DNA of 64,000 nucleotides from assembly GCF_002155145.1 (NCBI RefSeq), contig NZ_CP021323.1, positions 3,100,001 through 3,164,000 on the forward strand, read 5' to 3'. Source of the stretch: Kushneria konosiri (lineage in GTDB: Bacteria > Pseudomonadota > Gammaproteobacteria > Pseudomonadales > Halomonadaceae). Position numbers and translations under genes: made by a program. Positions 18,120 through 28,763 of this stretch are shown here, in pieces. The notes under the pieces are model-generated. The model worked only from the letters and a program-made list of their open reading frames with translations, was not told where the DNA came from and did no database searches. Each line of letters begins with the position of its first letter. The first letter of the stretch is position 1.

Positions 18120-19511
18120 ATGAGTGAATATCACCATGACGTCGGCCATAAACGCTATCGCTTTGAAAGTCTCAAAACCCTGATGGCCTGCGCAACACCC
18201 GAACGCTCCGGAGATCAGCTGGCGGGTATTGCCGCCGCTGACAGCGAAACACGGGCCGCAGCGCAGCTGGCGCTGGCAGCGGTGCCACTTTCGCGCTTTC
18301 TCGAAGAGATGCTGGTGCCCTACGAAGACGATGAGGTCACGCGCCTGATCGTTGACGGCCATGATCGGGAAGCCTTTGAGCCGATTGCTCACATGAGTGT
18401 GGGCGAATTTCGCAATTATCTGCTCTCGCATGAGGTCGACAGCGACGTGCTGGCGGCTCTGTCGCCGGGCCTGACGCCTGAAATGGTGGCGGCCGTGGCC
18501 AAGATAATGCGGCTGCAGGATCTGGTGCTGGTCGCGAGAAAATGTCGCGTGGTAACGGCCTTTCGCAATACGATCGGGCTGGAGGGACGGCTGTCGACCC
18601 GGCTACAGCCCAATCACCCCACCGATCATCCAACCGGTATTGCCGCCAGCATTCTGGATGGGCTGCTCTACGGCAACGGCGACGCGGTCATCGGCATCAA
18701 CCCGGCCACCGATAATACCGGTGCGGTGGTCACGCTTTTGAAGATGCTCGATGACATCATTAGCCACTATGAGATTCCCGCCCAGAGCTGTGTATTGACC
18801 CACGTGACCACCGCAATCGAAGCCATAAAGCGGGGCGCGCCCACCGATCTGGTCTTTCAGTCCATTGCCGGCACTCAGGCCGCCAATCAGGGGTTTGGCA
18901 TTGACCTGGCGCTTCTCAGGGAAGGTCAGGAGGCGGCGCTGTCGCTCAAGCGTGGCACGGTGGGTAACAATGTCATGTATTTTGAAACGGGGCAGGGCAG
19001 CGCGCTGTCGGCCAATGCCCATCACGGTGTGGATCAGCAAACGCTCGAGGCGCGTGCCTACGCGGTAGCGCGAGCGTTCGATCCGCTACTGGTCAATACG
19101 GTCGTCGGTTTCATAGGGCCGGAGTATCTGTTCAATGGGAAGCAGATCACCCGTGCAGGTCTTGAGGACCATTTCTGCGGCAAACTTCTGGGCGTGCCGA
19201 TGGGATGTGATGTCTGTTATACCAATCACGCCGAAGCCGATCAGGATGACATGGACGCGCTGCTGACCCTGCTGGGCGCTGCCGGCTGTAACTACGTGAT
19301 GGGCATTCCAGGCTCCGATGACATCATGCTCAATTATCAGACCACCTCCTTTCACGATGCCCTTTATGTCCGCGAGGTACTGGGTCTACGGGCCGCGCCC
19401 GAGTTCGAAGCCTGGCTTGAGCGCATGGCGATCACCGACCGTCGTGGCAGAATCATCGTGGAACAGAACCTGCCGGCCCCCTTCGCCCACGCCCTGACCC
19501 GGGCCCACTGA
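18120..19511 (+). CDS. eutB: Ethanolamine ammonia-lyase large subunit
   Basis: Catalytic TIM-barrel subunit of the adenosylcobalamin-dependent enzyme that splits ethanolamine to acetaldehyde and ammonia. ATG 18120 is preferred because CGGAGG lies just upstream; an in-frame GTG at 18114 overlaps that site. The 463 residues are full-length, with AAVAKIMRLQDLVLVARKC, the substrate-loop LQPNHPTDHP, INPATDN, SIAGTQAANQGFGIDL, GPEYLFNGKQI, CDVCYTNHAEADQDD and MGIPGSDDIMLNYQTTS. It is paired with eutC 12 bases downstream and sits beside the B12 cluster. No microcompartment, reactivase (eutA) or transporter gene is adjacent. Confidence 0.96.
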   Translation: MSEYHHDVGHKRYRFESLKTLMACATPERSGDQLAGIAAADSETRAAAQLALAAVPLSRFLEEMLVPYEDDEVTRLIVDGHDREAFEPIAHMSVGEFRNYLLSHEVDSDVLAALSPGLTPEMVAAVAKIMRLQDLVLVARKCRVVTAFRNTIGLEGRLSTRLQPNHPTDHPTGIAASILDGLLYGNGDAVIGINPATDNTGAVVTLLKMLDDIISHYEIPAQSCVLTHVTTAIEAIKRGAPTDLVFQSIAGTQAANQGFGIDLALLREGQEAALSLKRGTVGNNVMYFETGQGSALSANAHHGVDQQTLEARAYAVARAFDPLLVNTVVGFIGPEYLFNGKQITRAGLEDHFCGKLLGVPMGCDVCYTNHAEADQDDMDALLTLLGAAGCNYVMGIPGSDDIMLNYQTTSFHDALYVREVLGLRAAPEFEAWLERMAITDRRGRIIVEQNLPAPFAHALTRAH

Positions 19512-19523
19512 CGGAGTGCATCC

Positions 19524-20363
19524 ATGATAGAGCCATCAGATACGTCGATCACATCAGAGACGGGGTCCACGGTCACGCCCAACCCGTGGCGGCAGCTGAG
19601 TGAACATACCGATGCCCGGATCGGACTGGGACGCGCTGGTAGCAGCCTGCCAACCGCGCCGCACCTGGCCTTTCAGCTGGCACATGCTCAGGCCCGCGAT
19701 GCCGTGCATCTTCCGCTGGATACCGAAGAGATGATGAGTACGCTTGAGTCGCGCTTTGAAAGCGTGGTGCGCCTTCACAGCCGCGCCAGTGACCGTGGCG
19801 AGTATCTTCGTCGCCCGGATCTGGGTCGTCAGCTCAATGACGACAGTCTCGAGCAGCTCTCGGCCATGAAGATCAAGCAGTGCGATCTATCCATTACGGT
19901 AGTGGATGGCCTGTCGGCCCGCGCCATTCATGAACACGCCGCCACGCTGCTGGATCACCTGATCCCGGCATTCGAATCGCGGGGTTGGTCGGTGGGGCCG
20001 GTGGCGCTGATCGAACAGGGGCGTGTAGCGATTGGTGATCCGGTGGGAGAAGCTATCGGCGCGCGCATGGGGCTGGTGCTGATCGGCGAACGCCCGGGGC
20101 TCAGCTCACCGGACAGTCTGGGTGTCTATTTTACGTGGAACCCCAAAAACGGGCGTCGCGACAGCGAGCGCAACTGCATCTCCAACATTCGACCGCGAGG
20201 CCAGTCGTTTGACGCCGCGGCGAAACTGATTCTGTATCTACTCGATGAGGCCAGCCGCCGTGAGCTCTCGGGTGTCGAGCTCAAGGACGACTCGGTCGTG
20301 GATTCCGAACTGGGCGATGGCCATCAGGGCAATTTTCTGCTGCCTCGGAATCAAACGTCCTGA
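19524..20363 (+). CDS. eutC: Ethanolamine ammonia-lyase small subunit
   Basis: Small subunit that completes the cobalamin-binding site of EutBC. The 279-residue product has a polar N-terminal extension (about 1-20) followed by [14 protein letters not shown] and [13 protein letters not shown], then [38 protein letters not shown] and [20 protein letters not shown], all EutC signatures. It starts 12 bases after eutB. Its last 13 bases overlap the 3' end of the convergent cobQ gene, so transcription of the two operons meets here with no room for a terminator. Confidence 0.95.
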   Translation: MIEPSDTSITSETGSTVTPNPWRQLSEHTDARIGLGRAGSSLPTAPHLAFQLAHAQARDAVHLPLDTEEMMSTLESRFESVVRLHSRASDRGEYLRRPDLGRQLNDDSLEQLSAMKIKQCDLSITVVDGLSARAIHEHAATLLDHLIPAFESRGWSVGPVALIEQGRVAIGDPVGEAIGARMGLVLIGERPGLSSPDSLGVYFTWNPKNGRRDSERNCISNIRPRGQSFDAAAKLILYLLDEASRRELSGVELKDDSVVDSELGDGHQGNFLLPRNQTS

Positions 20364-21877
20364 ACCGGCGTGGCTGCATCAGCCGGGATGAAGATGTCCT
20401 CCGGCATCGGCCAGCGTGACCAGTCAATCGCCGCCTCGACGTGATCGGCCAGTCGGTCGATCTCGGCCAGACGGTGGGCGTCATAATCGAAGGCGGCGGG
20501 CGCTGCCAGTCCTGCCCACTCAAGCAGGGCCTGTAGCGCGGCCGGGTGATCGAACACCCCGTGCAGATAGGTGCCGAGAATTTGGCCATCCTCGGAAATG
20601 GCGCCATCCAGCCGGCCGTCATCGAGGGCAAAGACGCCTCGGGAAAGCCCGTCACCCAGACTCTCGCCCACATGAATCTCATAACCTGTCACCGGGGCGG
20701 GCGTTTCTCCCAGCAGACAGTGGCCGGTCACGCGATGCAGCTGTTTATTGGCTTTGAGCGTGGTGGAAAGCTTGAGCCAGTTCAGGCCTTCACTCTCTCC
20801 GGCCGGGCCTTCCACGCCCTCCGGGTCCTCGATACATGTGCCCAGCATCTGATAGCCACCGCAGATCCCGATGACTCGACCGCCGTAACGCAGGTGCCGG
20901 GCCAGCGCGTCTGACCAGCCGCGCTCGCGCAGCCACGCCAGATCAGCGCGCACATGCTTGCTGCCGGGCATGATGATCAGATCCGCTGCGCCAAGCTCCG
21001 ACGGATCTCGCACAAAACGTACGCTGACCTGCGGGTGCAGGCGCAGGGCATCAAAGTCGGTGTGGTTGCTGATGCGCGGCAGCAAAATGACGGCCACATG
21101 GAGTCCGTCTGCCGCGCCTGTACTGTCACCGCCACGGGACAGGCCGTCCTCGGCTTCAAGATGAAGGTCCTCAAGCCAGGGCACCACGGCCAGGACCGGC
21201 TTGCCGGTGCGCGCCTCGAGCCACTCAAGCCCTGGCTTGAGCAGATTGATGTCGCCGCGAAAGCGATTGATGACCAGGCCGACGACCCGCTCTCGCTCCG
21301 AGGCGCTGATGATATCGAGTGTGCCCGCCAGATGGGCAAACACGCCCCCGCGGTCGATATCGGCAATCAGAATGACCGGGCAGTCGACGGCTTCGGCAAA
21401 GCCCATGTTGGCCAGATCATGCTCACGCAGATTGATTTCGGCGGCGCTGCCGGCGCCCTCGACCACAACGCGATCATAGCCCTGGCAGAGCCGGTCGTGG
21501 GCGGCCACAACCTGTTTCAGCAGTTGAGGCTTGTAGGCGTAGTATTCGGCGGCCTTCATGTGGCCGATGGCGTGGCCCGCCACGATGACCTGAGAGCCCT
21601 GGTCGCAGGTCGGCTTTAACAGCACCGGATTGAAATCCACATGAGCGTCCACTTCGGCGGCCATGGCCTGAACGGCCTGAGCCCGGCCGATCTCACCACC
21701 ATCAACGGTGACGGCACTATTGAGCGCCATGTTCTGTGGCTTGAAGGGCGCGACCCTGAGGCCGCGACGTTTCAGTATTCGGCAAAGGGCAGTGACCAGC
21801 GCACTCTTGCCGGCATCCGAGGTAGTGCCCTGAACCATCAGGGTGCGAGACGACCGAAAGCGATTTGCACGGCTCAT
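20351..21877 (-). CDS. cobQ: Cobyric acid synthase
   Basis: Glutamine-dependent enzyme that amidates four carboxylates of adenosylcobyrinic acid a,c-diamide to give cobyric acid. The 508 residues have a dethiobiotin-synthetase-like ATPase domain ([42 protein letters not shown]) and a C-terminal class I glutaminase-type domain with nucleophile-region [10 protein letters not shown] and [10 protein letters not shown]. It is translationally coupled to cobN (ATGA overlap at 21874-21877) and is the last gene of the riboswitch-led leftward operon. Its 3' end overlaps eutC. Confidence 0.96.
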   Translation of the reverse strand: MSRANRFRSSRTLMVQGTTSDAGKSALVTALCRILKRRGLRVAPFKPQNMALNSAVTVDGGEIGRAQAVQAMAAEVDAHVDFNPVLLKPTCDQGSQVIVAGHAIGHMKAAEYYAYKPQLLKQVVAAHDRLCQGYDRVVVEGAGSAAEINLREHDLANMGFAEAVDCPVILIADIDRGGVFAHLAGTLDIISASERERVVGLVINRFRGDINLLKPGLEWLEARTGKPVLAVVPWLEDLHLEAEDGLSRGGDSTGAADGLHVAVILLPRISNHTDFDALRLHPQVSVRFVRDPSELGAADLIIMPGSKHVRADLAWLRERGWSDALARHLRYGGRVIGICGGYQMLGTCIEDPEGVEGPAGESEGLNWLKLSTTLKANKQLHRVTGHCLLGETPAPVTGYEIHVGESLGDGLSRGVFALDDGRLDGAISEDGQILGTYLHGVFDHPAALQALLEWAGLAAPAAFDYDAHRLAEIDRLADHVEAAIDWSRWPMPEDIFIPADAATPVQDV

Positions 21878-24800
21878 GAGGCGCGCTCCTCCTGCTCGTC
21901 AATGGCCAGCAGTAGATCCCGCAGGCGGGTCTGATAGTCTGCCGGGGACTGCCACAGCCCACGAGCGATGGCATCCATCAATGTCTTTCCCATGTCCTTG
22001 AGGGCCTGCGGATTATGATCGTTCAAAAAGCGCTGGTTGTCGGCATCGAGTACCAGCGCATCGGTGATCTGTTCGTACTGGTAGTCGCTGACCAGCGCCG
22101 TCGTGGCATCCCAGGCAAAGAGATAATCGACGCTGGCGGCCATTTCAAAGGCGCCCTTGTAACCGTGGCGCTGCATGGCGCTGATCCATTTCGGATTGGT
22201 CACGCGAGAACGCATGACCCGGTTGAGCTCTTCTTTCAGAGTGCGCATCCGCGGGCTGGCGGGGTTGGCGTGATCCCCGAAGTAGAGCGCTGGTTGGGCG
22301 CCCTGCTGGCGGGCCGCGGCGGTCATGCCACCCTGGAACTGGCTGTAGTCGCCGGAATCAAGCAGGTCGTGCTCGCGGTTGTCCTGGTTCTGGACGATGC
22401 CTTCAAGCGTTGATAGCCGTTTTTCAAAAGCCGCCATGGCAGGCTCGCCCTCAACGCCCTTGCCATAGGCGTAACCGCCCCAGTTGACGTAGGCGCGGGC
22501 CAGATCCGCTTCCTCCTGCCAGTGACCGTTGTCCAGCAGCTTTTGAACGCCGGCACCGAACGTGCCGGGGCGGGCGCCGAAAATGCGAAAACCGGCCTGG
22601 CGGCGTGCGGTATCTTCATCAACGCCCTGAGCCAGCAAGGCCCTGCGCTGCTCGGCAACATTGGCCGCAATCGTATTGCCATTGCCAGGCTCGTTGAGAT
22701 CCACGAGTTTTTGAACGGCACTGTCGTAAAGCGCCATCAGCCCGGGGAAAGCGTCACGAAAGAAGCCTGATACCCGCAGGGTCACATCCACCCGCGGTCG
22801 GCCCAGCAAAAATCCGGGGATGATTTCAAAATCGATCACGCGCTGTGATCCCGAGGCCCAGATCGGGCGCACGCCCATCAGGGCAAAGGCCTGGGCGATA
22901 TCATCGCCGCCCGTGCGCATGGTGGCGGTGCCCCAGACCGAAAGCCCAAGACTTGTCGGATAGTCACCGTGCTCCTGAAGATGGCGCATGACCAGTGCGT
23001 CGGCCGATTTCTGTCCCAGCGTCCAGGCGGTTTTTGTGGGCATGGCGCGGCTGTCGACGCTATAGAAGTTGCGCCCGGTCGGCAGCGTGTCAAGTCGGCC
23101 ACGGCTGGGGGCGCCGCTCGCCCCGGGAGGCACGAATTTACCGGCAAGACCGTCCATGAGCGCAGAGAGTTCGTTGTCCACGCTCTGGTGCAGCAACGGC
23201 AGCAGCGTATCGTTCATGAAATCGATCACGGCGCGTGTTTGCGGCCAGTCGTGATGATCAGGCGGTGCAGCATCATGAGACAGAACATGCTGCTCGATCA
23301 GCTGTGCGCCGAGCAGTTCAAGGCGCTCGCGGGTATGAGTTGAACTGCGCCATCCGGTGGCTTCAAGTGCCTGGAGCCGATCAGGCCGCGGCCCCTGCCA
23401 GGGCCACGCATCGAGGGCGAGCGGGTCGAAATCGTCATGCACTTCGAAAAGCCCCAGATCCATGGCCATGGCGTTTAAAAGGCTCTGTTCGTGGGGCTGG
23501 CTGCCGCGCGACAGTCGTACCAGCGCCATCAGCGTGTCGCGCAGCGAGGCATGCTCCAGCAGTTCGCCCAGCACGTGCAGCCCGTCGCGAATCTGCGCCT
23601 CCTTGATGTCACAGAGGTAGTTGTCCAAGGCGTCCAGCAGGGTCTGATCGTTTTTTAACGCCTCATCAATGCTCGGACGCTCGCCGACACTCGCCGAAGG
23701 CGACAGGCTCAGTTCTTCAAGCACATGAGTGTTGCGCACCCGCTCGATGATGGCCTCGCGCAGAAACTGCTCGCGGCGTTGATCAAGGCCGAGGGCCTGA
23801 TAATACTCATCGGTCAGTCGCTCGAGTTCGGCCAGGTCATCGTGGATACCGGCACGCGTCATGGGCGGCATCAGGTGATCAATGATGACCGCCTGCGCGC
23901 GTCTTTTGGCCTGGGCGCCTTCACCGGGGTCGTTAACGATAAACGGATAGAGATGCGGCATGGGGCCGAGCACGATATCCGGCCAGCAGGTCTCGGAGAG
24001 TGCCGTGCCCTTGCCGGGCAGCCATTCCAGATTGCCATGCTTGCCGACATGAACAAACGCATCGACGCCATAGACATGTCGCAACCAGAAATAAAACGCC
24101 AGATAGCCATGGGTAGGGGGCAGATCCGGGTCGTGATAGGCCGCGTTCTGGTCGATATCAAAACCGCGCGCCGGCTGGACGCCGACAAAGGTTTCGCCCA
24201 GTCGCATGCCGGCGATCATCAAACGGCCCTGACGATGAAGCGGGTCGTTTTCCGGGGCGCCCCAGCGCTCAAGCACGGCCTGTTGACAGACGGCGGGCAG
24301 CTGCGCGAAGTGCTGCTCATAGGTTTCAAGCGCCAGACTCTGCGCTGCCGGCCGGGTCTTGATGCCGGTCGCGTCATTGGTTACGGTCTGCGTCAGCCAT
24401 TCGATCAGTGCCGTCGGGTCATGGGGCAGGGCCTGTGTCACCGGGTAGCCCGCTTCTCGCAGGTGATGGAGAATGTTGAGCGTCGAGGCCGGCGTATCCA
24501 GCCCCACACCATTGCCGATACGGGCATCGCTTGAGGGATAGTTGGCCAGCACCAGCGCCACGCGCTTGTCCCGATTGTTTTTTTCGGCAAGGCGCACCCA
24601 GCGTCGCGCCAGCTCGGTGATAAAGCGGGCGCGTTCCTCATGGAGCTCGTGAATCACGATATCGTGCTGGCAGCGCGTGGAGTGATAGTGCGCTGACTTG
24701 AAGGCAATCGGTCGGGTGATGATGCGACCGTCCAGCTCCGGCAGCGCCACCTGCATGGCGATGTCGCGTGGCCGTAGCCCCATGGATTGGGATTGCCAGT

Positions 24801-25755
24801 CTTCCAGCGTGGTGCCCACCATGATCAGCTGCAAAATCGGAATGTGACGCGTCCAGGGATGCTGATAGCCGGCATGTGAAGCATCGGCACTGCCGGCCAG
24901 GGCAAAGCCGGTGGTGTTGAGCATGATCGAGGCATCACTCTGCTCGATCAGCTCATCAAGGGTATCCAGACACCAGCGCTCCTTGAGCGAGGCCACAGCG
25001 ACCGGCAAAACGTTGAAACCGCCGGCCTCGAGAATTCTGATCAGGCCGTCAAAGATGCCGGTATTGCCCTGTTGAAGATGGCTTCGATAAAACACCAGCG
25101 CCGCTACCGGACGTTCCGAATGCCAGCGCGCCTGCCACTGCGCCAGAGTGACATGACCGGGCAGGGCGGTATGATCATCGATCGGGGCATGCAGCACGAC
25201 TCGCGGCAGTGGTTGAGGCTCTCGCCACGCTCGCGGACGATCCAGAAAGTGATCTTCGAGGTAGTCGAGCAGGGCGCGGACATTATCCGGGCCCCCTTCA
25301 CGCAGATAGCGCCATACCCGGTGTGCGTCCTGGTAGCTGACCGTTCCCGCACCGAGCAGACTTTCATCCTCGACGTCTTCACCGGGCACCACGATCAGAG
25401 TATGCCCATCGCGCTGCGCCCACTCCTTCAACTGCTCAAGACCATAACGCCAGTAAGAGGCACCGCCCAGCAGGGAGAGCACCACCACGCGGGCACCGTT
25501 GGGGGCATCGGTACCGCCCTGATCCAGCACCCGGTCGCGATAGAGATCAAATGCGGCCGGTTTTAACAGGTTCATCCAGTTGGCCAGCCGAATGCTGGTC
25601 TCGCGTTCGACGTCATCGGCCTCAATGACCGTGGCCATCAACGCCAGCACGCTGTCGGCGGCGGACAGGATCACCAGCTCGGCCGGTGACTGACCAAGAT
25701 CGACAATGCCGTTGTCATCGCTGAACCCGCCGGGCTGGGCGGCGAAAAGGTGCAT
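21874..25755 (-). CDS. cobN: Cobaltochelatase, CobN subunit
   Basis: Large catalytic subunit of the ATP-dependent chelatase that inserts cobalt into hydrogenobyrinic acid a,c-diamide in the aerobic (late-cobalt) pathway. At 1293 residues it is full length and related to magnesium chelatase ChlH/BchH. Recognised segments: [82 protein letters not shown] and [17 protein letters not shown]. Its AAA+/VWA partner is probably the fused protein at 29389-31362, since no cobS/cobT chelatase pair is present. It lies 62 bases after cobW. Confidence 0.97.
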   Translation of the reverse strand: MHLFAAQPGGFSDDNGIVDLGQSPAELVILSAADSVLALMATVIEADDVERETSIRLANWMNLLKPAAFDLYRDRVLDQGGTDAPNGARVVVLSLLGGASYWRYGLEQLKEWAQRDGHTLIVVPGEDVEDESLLGAGTVSYQDAHRVWRYLREGGPDNVRALLDYLEDHFLDRPRAWREPQPLPRVVLHAPIDDHTALPGHVTLAQWQARWHSERPVAALVFYRSHLQQGNTGIFDGLIRILEAGGFNVLPVAVASLKERWCLDTLDELIEQSDASIMLNTTGFALAGSADASHAGYQHPWTRHIPILQLIMVGTTLEDWQSQSMGLRPRDIAMQVALPELDGRIITRPIAFKSAHYHSTRCQHDIVIHELHEERARFITELARRWVRLAEKNNRDKRVALVLANYPSSDARIGNGVGLDTPASTLNILHHLREAGYPVTQALPHDPTALIEWLTQTVTNDATGIKTRPAAQSLALETYEQHFAQLPAVCQQAVLERWGAPENDPLHRQGRLMIAGMRLGETFVGVQPARGFDIDQNAAYHDPDLPPTHGYLAFYFWLRHVYGVDAFVHVGKHGNLEWLPGKGTALSETCWPDIVLGPMPHLYPFIVNDPGEGAQAKRRAQAVIIDHLMPPMTRAGIHDDLAELERLTDEYYQALGLDQRREQFLREAIIERVRNTHVLEELSLSPSASVGERPSIDEALKNDQTLLDALDNYLCDIKEAQIRDGLHVLGELLEHASLRDTLMALVRLSRGSQPHEQSLLNAMAMDLGLFEVHDDFDPLALDAWPWQGPRPDRLQALEATGWRSSTHTRERLELLGAQLIEQHVLSHDAAPPDHHDWPQTRAVIDFMNDTLLPLLHQSVDNELSALMDGLAGKFVPPGASGAPSRGRLDTLPTGRNFYSVDSRAMPTKTAWTLGQKSADALVMRHLQEHGDYPTSLGLSVWGTATMRTGGDDIAQAFALMGVRPIWASGSQRVIDFEIIPGFLLGRPRVDVTLRVSGFFRDAFPGLMALYDSAVQKLVDLNEPGNGNTIAANVAEQRRALLAQGVDEDTARRQAGFRIFGARPGTFGAGVQKLLDNGHWQEEADLARAYVNWGGYAYGKGVEGEPAMAAFEKRLSTLEGIVQNQDNREHDLLDSGDYSQFQGGMTAAARQQGAQPALYFGDHANPASPRMRTLKEELNRVMRSRVTNPKWISAMQRHGYKGAFEMAASVDYLFAWDATTALVSDYQYEQITDALVLDADNQRFLNDHNPQALKDMGKTLMDAIARGLWQSPADYQTRLRDLLLAIDEQEERAS

Positions 25756-25817
25756 GCCTCACACTCCGCTATAGGACTGTCGTGTTGCAGGAGATTCAAA
25801 TGGCCGTCAGTGGGAGA

Positions 25818-26927
25818 TCAACTGATCTGCTCACGACGCTCGGCGCCGGCCAGCACGCTCTGCAGTCGCTCGCGATCCAGGCCCTTGCCGATGACCACCA
25901 GACGAGTCTGGCGTGTTTCGTCGCCACGCCACGGCCGATCGAAATGGTGGGTCAGGCGGTTGCCTACAGCGTGCAGTACCTGACGCATGGGTTTGCCGAC
26001 ATCGACAAATCCCTTGACCCGATAAATGGTCTGCTCGGCGAGTTCCTGCTCCAGTGCTCTGACCAGCTCATTGCTGTCCACGCTACCCAGTGTGACCACG
26101 CAGGAGTCGAAGTCATCGTGGGCATGATGGTGTTCGCGTCCGTGAGCGTGATGGTCATCATGGTGGGTATGGATGTCGTCTGCACGACCTTCCGAGGCCA
26201 GCTGCATGCCCATCACGGCGGCTACATCGACCTCACCATGCGTGGCCCAGAGCGTCTTGACGCGCTCGGGCAGCTCGCCGCGCAGCTGCTGTTCGAGCAC
26301 ACGCCGGGCCTCGTCATCCAGCGCGTCGCCCTTGCTGATGATGACCAGATCTGCCGAGGCAAGCTGATCATCGAGCAGCTCCTGCAGGCTCGGGTCGTGA
26401 TCCAGGCTTTCGTCGGCCTGACGCTGCGCTTCGATGCGGTCGTGGTCATGCGCCACGCGCCCGGCGGCCAGTGCCGGGCCGTCGACAACAGTGATGACGC
26501 TGTCCACGGTGCAGAACTGCTTGATGTCGGGCCAGTTGAACGCCTGTACCAGTGGCTTCGGCAGGGCCAGACCCGAGGTCTCGATCAGGATGTGATCGAT
26601 CTGGTCGCGTCGCTCGACCAGCTTTTGCATGACCGGCAGAAATTCTTCTTCCACGGTGCAGCAGATGCAGCCGTTGGCGAGTTCAAAGACGCCCTGTTCG
26701 CGCTCGATGGCCTCGTTCTCCTCGCAGGCCTCGAGCTGACAGCTGCGTACCAGTTCGGCATCGACATCCAGCTCGCCGAATTCATTGACGATCACGGCGA
26801 TGCGTTTGCCGCCGGCGTTGCGCAAGAGATGCGACAGCAGGGTAGTCTTGCCGCTACCCAGAAAACCGGTGACGACGGTAGCGGGGATCTTGTGCAGTTC
26901 GGGACGCGAGGTCTCGATGGATGTCAT
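25818..26927 (-). CDS. cobW: CobW-type metal-chaperone GTPase
   Basis: G3E-family GTPase required for cobalamin synthesis, thought to deliver Co2+ to the chelatase. ATG 26927 is chosen for the CAGGAGATT site; the upstream extension is not CobW-like. The 369 residues contain the P-loop GFLGSGKT (21-28), the metal-binding motif NGCICC with Cys87, Cys89 and Cys90, the guanine motif SKGD, and a very His-rich loop at 253-270 (HTHHDDHHAHGREHHHAH) typical of metal-handling members. A cobW C-terminal domain follows. It lies between cobE and cobN. Confidence 0.95.
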   Translation of the reverse strand: MTSIETSRPELHKIPATVVTGFLGSGKTTLLSHLLRNAGGKRIAVIVNEFGELDVDAELVRSCQLEACEENEAIEREQGVFELANGCICCTVEEEFLPVMQKLVERRDQIDHILIETSGLALPKPLVQAFNWPDIKQFCTVDSVITVVDGPALAAGRVAHDHDRIEAQRQADESLDHDPSLQELLDDQLASADLVIISKGDALDDEARRVLEQQLRGELPERVKTLWATHGEVDVAAVMGMQLASEGRADDIHTHHDDHHAHGREHHHAHDDFDSCVVTLGSVDSNELVRALEQELAEQTIYRVKGFVDVGKPMRQVLHAVGNRLTHHFDRPWRGDETRQTRLVVIGKGLDRERLQSVLAGAERREQIS

Positions 26928-26947
26928 GAGAATCTCCTGAAAAGGGG

Positions 26948-27397
26948 TTATCGGGAAATGTTCGTGGTGGCGTTCGGTACGGCCAGCGCACAGGTGGCGC
27001 GGTCGCACTGCTGGCGGGCTACGAGCAGTCTGGCCGGCGCGTCGCAATGCGCTCTGATGGCGGCCAGTGCTGCGGCCTCGGCCACACCGGGCACACCATG
27101 AAGACGCCTTGTGGTATCGCTGGTCTGACTCATGGCCGGCTCGCTTTCCCTTAGTGCCTCTGCCGGGAGAGGCATCAACGGGCAGCCCCAGGCCCTGGCC
27201 AGCGAGGTCATCGCAACTTCATGCTGACGACCCACCAGGGTGGCCACCAGGGTGATCTGATCCGGATGCAGTCCAGTGCGTGTCAGCATGTCTGTCACCA
27301 GTTGCATGAGGACCTCTGGCGGACAGTCACGCCGACAGCCCACCCCCAGAGCGATCGGGATGTTGCTGGTGTCATGGCCGCAAGGGTCACTCGACAT
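26948..27397 (-). CDS. cobE: CobE / CbiG C-terminal-domain protein
   Basis: A small cobalamin-biosynthesis protein of the CbiG C-terminal (CobE) family. Its core begins IPIALGVGCRRDCPPEVLMQLV and includes ITLVATLVGRQHEVAM and LHGVPGVAEAAALAA. In the aerobic pathway CobE is needed but its reaction is not settled. The start is uncertain: ATG 27397 gives 149 residues and overlaps the end of cobB by 11 bases; ATG 27415 is also possible, and neither has a clear ribosome site. It is 20 bases upstream of cobW. Confidence 0.8.
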   Translation of the reverse strand: MSSDPCGHDTSNIPIALGVGCRRDCPPEVLMQLVTDMLTRTGLHPDQITLVATLVGRQHEVAMTSLARAWGCPLMPLPAEALRESEPAMSQTSDTTRRLHGVPGVAEAAALAAIRAHCDAPARLLVARQQCDRATCALAVPNATTNISR

Positions 27398-28763
27398 GCG
27401 AACATGACTTGGCATGTGCCGATGCGCCGGGCACGGGACGGCCATCCATTGTTCCACCCAACAGAGCCGCGACAGCCTCGGGATTGGAAGGGAAAAACAG
27501 GTGCAGATAGCTGGCATTTAGCCGGCCGCGGCGAAAGATGGCCTCGCCCGGCGCCGGATGACTGGCACGACGGCCGTGTGCCATCGGTGTCAGGGTGTCG
27601 TGGCTTCGAGAGTGATGATGAGCGTGGCCGCGAATTTCACCTTCCGGCAGAGGGGCGCTCTGCATGCCCTGACAGCCTCGCTTGGTACGCATCTCCCCGT
27701 GACCGGGCAGCACACCGGCCATGGGATGGCAGATGCCGTGCTGGTCGGTCAGGGTCTGCTGTAGATAGAGCATACCGCCGCACTCGGCAAGTATGGGCAG
27801 GCCCTGCTCATCAAACTGTTGAATGGCCTGACACATGCCGTGATTGGCCCCCAGTACTGCGGCGTACAGCTCCGGATAGCCACCCGGCAGCCATAATGCA
27901 TCAAGACTTTCAGGCAGCGAGGTATCGGCAAGCGGTGAAAACCAGCAGAGTTCGGCCCCCATGGCTTCCAGCAGGCGGACATTGGCGGCATAGATAAAGC
28001 TGAAGGCGGCATCACGCGCAATGCCGATGCGCTTGCCGGCCAGAGCAGTCGGGGGCGTATCGATATTTTGCGGCTCAAAGGCCACCGTGGGTGGCAGTTC
28101 GGTCAGGGCCTGGCCTTCCAGCAGATTGGCGGCGGCCTCGAGTCGCGCTTCAAGCGACAGGTTGTCCGGGTCATCCTGTTCGCCAGGCTGAACCAGTCCC
28201 AGATGGCGTGAGGGCAGGGCGAGGTGCTCCTCTCTGGGCAGGGCTGCCAGCAGCCGAACATCATCAGGCAGGCTGTCTTCGATCAGCTGGCGGTGACGCT
28301 CACTGCCGAGTGCGTTGGCCACAAGGCCATGAAACTGCATTTCCGGGCGGTAGCGGGCGAGCCCCAGGCCGATGGCAGCCACGGTCTGGGCCATGCCGCG
28401 GGCATTGATGACACAGGCCACCGGAATATCGAAGGCGATCGCCAGATCGGCGCTGGAAGGCGTCCCGTCGTGGAGGCCCATGGCGCCTTCCACCAGAATC
28501 AGATCCGAGACCTGAGCGGCGCGATAGAGCTGTTCGCGACAGAAGGCTTCCCCGGCCATCCAGAGATCCAGTGGCTCGACCGGCTGATCGGAGGCCAGTG
28601 CCAGAATCTGCGGGTCCAGATAGTCCGGGCCGGTCTTGAACACCGTGACGCGTCGACCCTGACGACGATGATGTCGAGCCAGTGCGGCGGTGACGGTGGT
28701 CTTGCCCTGACCGGAAGCCATGGCCGAGAGGAAAAGCGCTGGACAGTACGCGGTCGTTGACAT
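27387..28763 (-). CDS. cobB: Cobyrinic / hydrogenobyrinic acid a,c-diamide synthase
   Basis: Glutamine amidotransferase that amidates the a and c side chains of the corrin ring. The 458 residues have an N-terminal ATPase domain (SAMASGQGKTTVTAALA, FKTGPDYLDPQI, LVEGAMGLHDG) and a C-terminal glutaminase-type domain with nucleophile-region PILAECGGMLYLQQT and the late NASYLHLFFPSNPEA histidine region. The stop of cobO overlaps its start by one base (TGATG). Named CobB because the cobN-type chelatase indicates the aerobic route; CbiA is the anaerobic counterpart with the same fold. Confidence 0.95.
   Translation of the reverse strand: MSTTAYCPALFLSAMASGQGKTTVTAALARHHRRQGRRVTVFKTGPDYLDPQILALASDQPVEPLDLWMAGEAFCREQLYRAAQVSDLILVEGAMGLHDGTPSSADLAIAFDIPVACVINARGMAQTVAAIGLGLARYRPEMQFHGLVANALGSERHRQLIEDSLPDDVRLLAALPREEHLALPSRHLGLVQPGEQDDPDNLSLEARLEAAANLLEGQALTELPPTVAFEPQNIDTPPTALAGKRIGIARDAAFSFIYAANVRLLEAMGAELCWFSPLADTSLPESLDALWLPGGYPELYAAVLGANHGMCQAIQQFDEQGLPILAECGGMLYLQQTLTDQHGICHPMAGVLPGHGEMRTKRGCQGMQSAPLPEGEIRGHAHHHSRSHDTLTPMAHGRRASHPAPGEAIFRRGRLNASYLHLFFPSNPEAVAALLGGTMDGRPVPGASAHAKSCSHVE

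Noticed and set aside
25782-27101. A 439-codon open frame antisense to cobW and the end of cobE
   Set aside because: cobW carries all expected GTPase motifs on the other strand. The antisense product has no family features and results from GC-rich codon usage.
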